DNA of 20,038 nt. It comes from a virus. Positions 19,678 to 20,038 of the stretch are shown here, piece by piece. Each line of letters begins with the position of its first letter. Position 1 is the stretch's first letter. The stretch is from positions 1 to 20,038 of IMG/VR virus record IMGVR_UViG_3300046009_001894; one strand, given 5' to 3'. The notes below the pieces were generated by a model. That model worked only from the letters and a program-made list of their open reading frames with translations, did not search any database and had not been told where the DNA came from. A program made the position numbers and the translations under genes.

Positions 19678-20038
19678 TCAGGGGTGGGTTGCTTTGTAAG
19701 CGTCAAATTCTGCTTTGAGTTCTTGGATGGCTTTAACAAGCACAGGGATTAGGTCAGCACGAACCGACTTGTAAGGCTCCTCGCCTTCAGGAGCTTCGTC
19801 CTTCCATGTGTCGATCATGTCGGGGAAGACTTGCTCAAACTCCTGAGCAATCCAGCCACGGTCACCCTTGATGTCCTTGCCCTTGCCGGATTTCCAATCA
19901 AACTTGCGAGGCTTGAGCGCCATGATTTTGTCAAGGCCGACATCAAGGTCTTGAATGTTCTCTTTCAGACGCTGGTCAGAGATTGCGCTGATGGTGGTGT
20001 TGGTGGCGTAAACAGTGCCGCCTCCCCCAACATAAAAA
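19678..20038 (-). CDS. C-terminus of a tail fibre/spike with S74 intramolecular chaperone (5' end outside window)
   Basis: The last 119 residues of a larger protein whose reading frame is open to the window edge; the ATG at 19923 is internal. It contains SDQRLKENI, the S74 signature, with Ser and Lys five residues apart as in the Ser-Lys autoproteolysis pair of endosialidase-type chaperones. Then come ALKPRKFDWK, GDRGWIAQEFEQVFPDMIDT, YKSVRADLIPVLVKAIQELK and a final helix. The chaperone domain trimerises the fibre and then cuts itself off. The residues before it are Gly-rich (YVGGGGTVY) and beta-like. This marks the end of a receptor-binding fibre gene. The chaperone call is strong. Confidence 0.93.
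   Translation of the reverse strand, partial: FYVGGGGTVYATNTTISAISDQRLKENIQDLDVGLDKIMALKPRKFDWKSGKGKDIKGDRGWIAQEFEQVFPDMIDTWKDEAPEGEEPYKSVRADLIPVLVKAIQELKAEFDAYKATHP

Noticed and set aside
19678-19923. An 81-codon gene starting at ATG 19923
   Set aside because: The frame is open upstream to the window edge, and SDQRLKENI (the S74 signature) lies before this ATG, so it is an internal methionine of a longer fibre protein.
1-20038. CRISPR array, tRNA genes, insertion sequences, attachment sites
   Set aside because: I saw no regularly spaced direct repeats, no tRNA-like cloverleaf, no transposase frame and no integrase. Computational scans could still find a divergent tRNA.

Overview
The window is part of a tailed double-stranded DNA phage (or prophage) genome, probably a podovirus-like phage with a short tail. 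The order scaffold, HK97-type major capsid protein, short adaptor-like protein, roughly 500-residue tail protein and large Ala/Gln-rich internal-virion-like proteins fits that type, and no tape measure, tail tube or sheath gene is visible. Mid-range base composition and the style of the small proteins suggest a Gram-negative, possibly freshwater betaproteobacterial, host; the host is inference. Genes are packed with ATGA, GTGA or TAATG overlaps and no gap exceeds 60 bases, so there is no gene-free stretch of 300 bases to describe.

Left arm, plus strand, 5 to 3781: a DNA-metabolism operon. An HNH homing endonuclease-like gene is followed by a recombination cassette: a DUF1071/Sak-type single-strand annealing protein, a YqaJ/lambda-type exonuclease and a small protein with an SSB-like acidic tail. 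After it come a small helix-turn-helix protein and a run of very small genes, including a Cys-rich exported peptide and a zinc ribbon read out of frame across two neighbouring genes.

Central and right part, minus strand, read from 20038 down to 3759: the C-terminus of a tail fibre with an S74 self-cleaving chaperone; small fibre- and membrane-associated proteins; an FmdB-type zinc ribbon; scaffold; major capsid protein; a small capsid-accessory protein bracketed by two strong intrinsic terminators; several small Cys-rich or Lys-rich proteins; an adaptor-like protein; a 519-residue tail protein; a repeat-rich fibre; a conserved 149-residue protein; three large Ala/Gln-rich proteins likely to be internal or ejection proteins; a 3TM holin; a GH24 endolysin; a small HExxH metallopeptidase-like protein; and an HTH-metallophosphoesterase. 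Its end overlaps the end of the plus-strand operon by 23 bases. Terminase and portal genes are not present and presumably lie beyond 20038 or elsewhere.

Most of this is ordinary phage architecture. The points worth a second look are the N-terminal resemblance between the HNH endonuclease and the annealing protein it precedes, the overprinted zinc-ribbon gene, the exported six-cysteine peptide, the double terminator around the capsid-accessory gene, and the cluster of tiny Lys-rich proteins in the virion operon. I did not find a clearly new multi-gene system.
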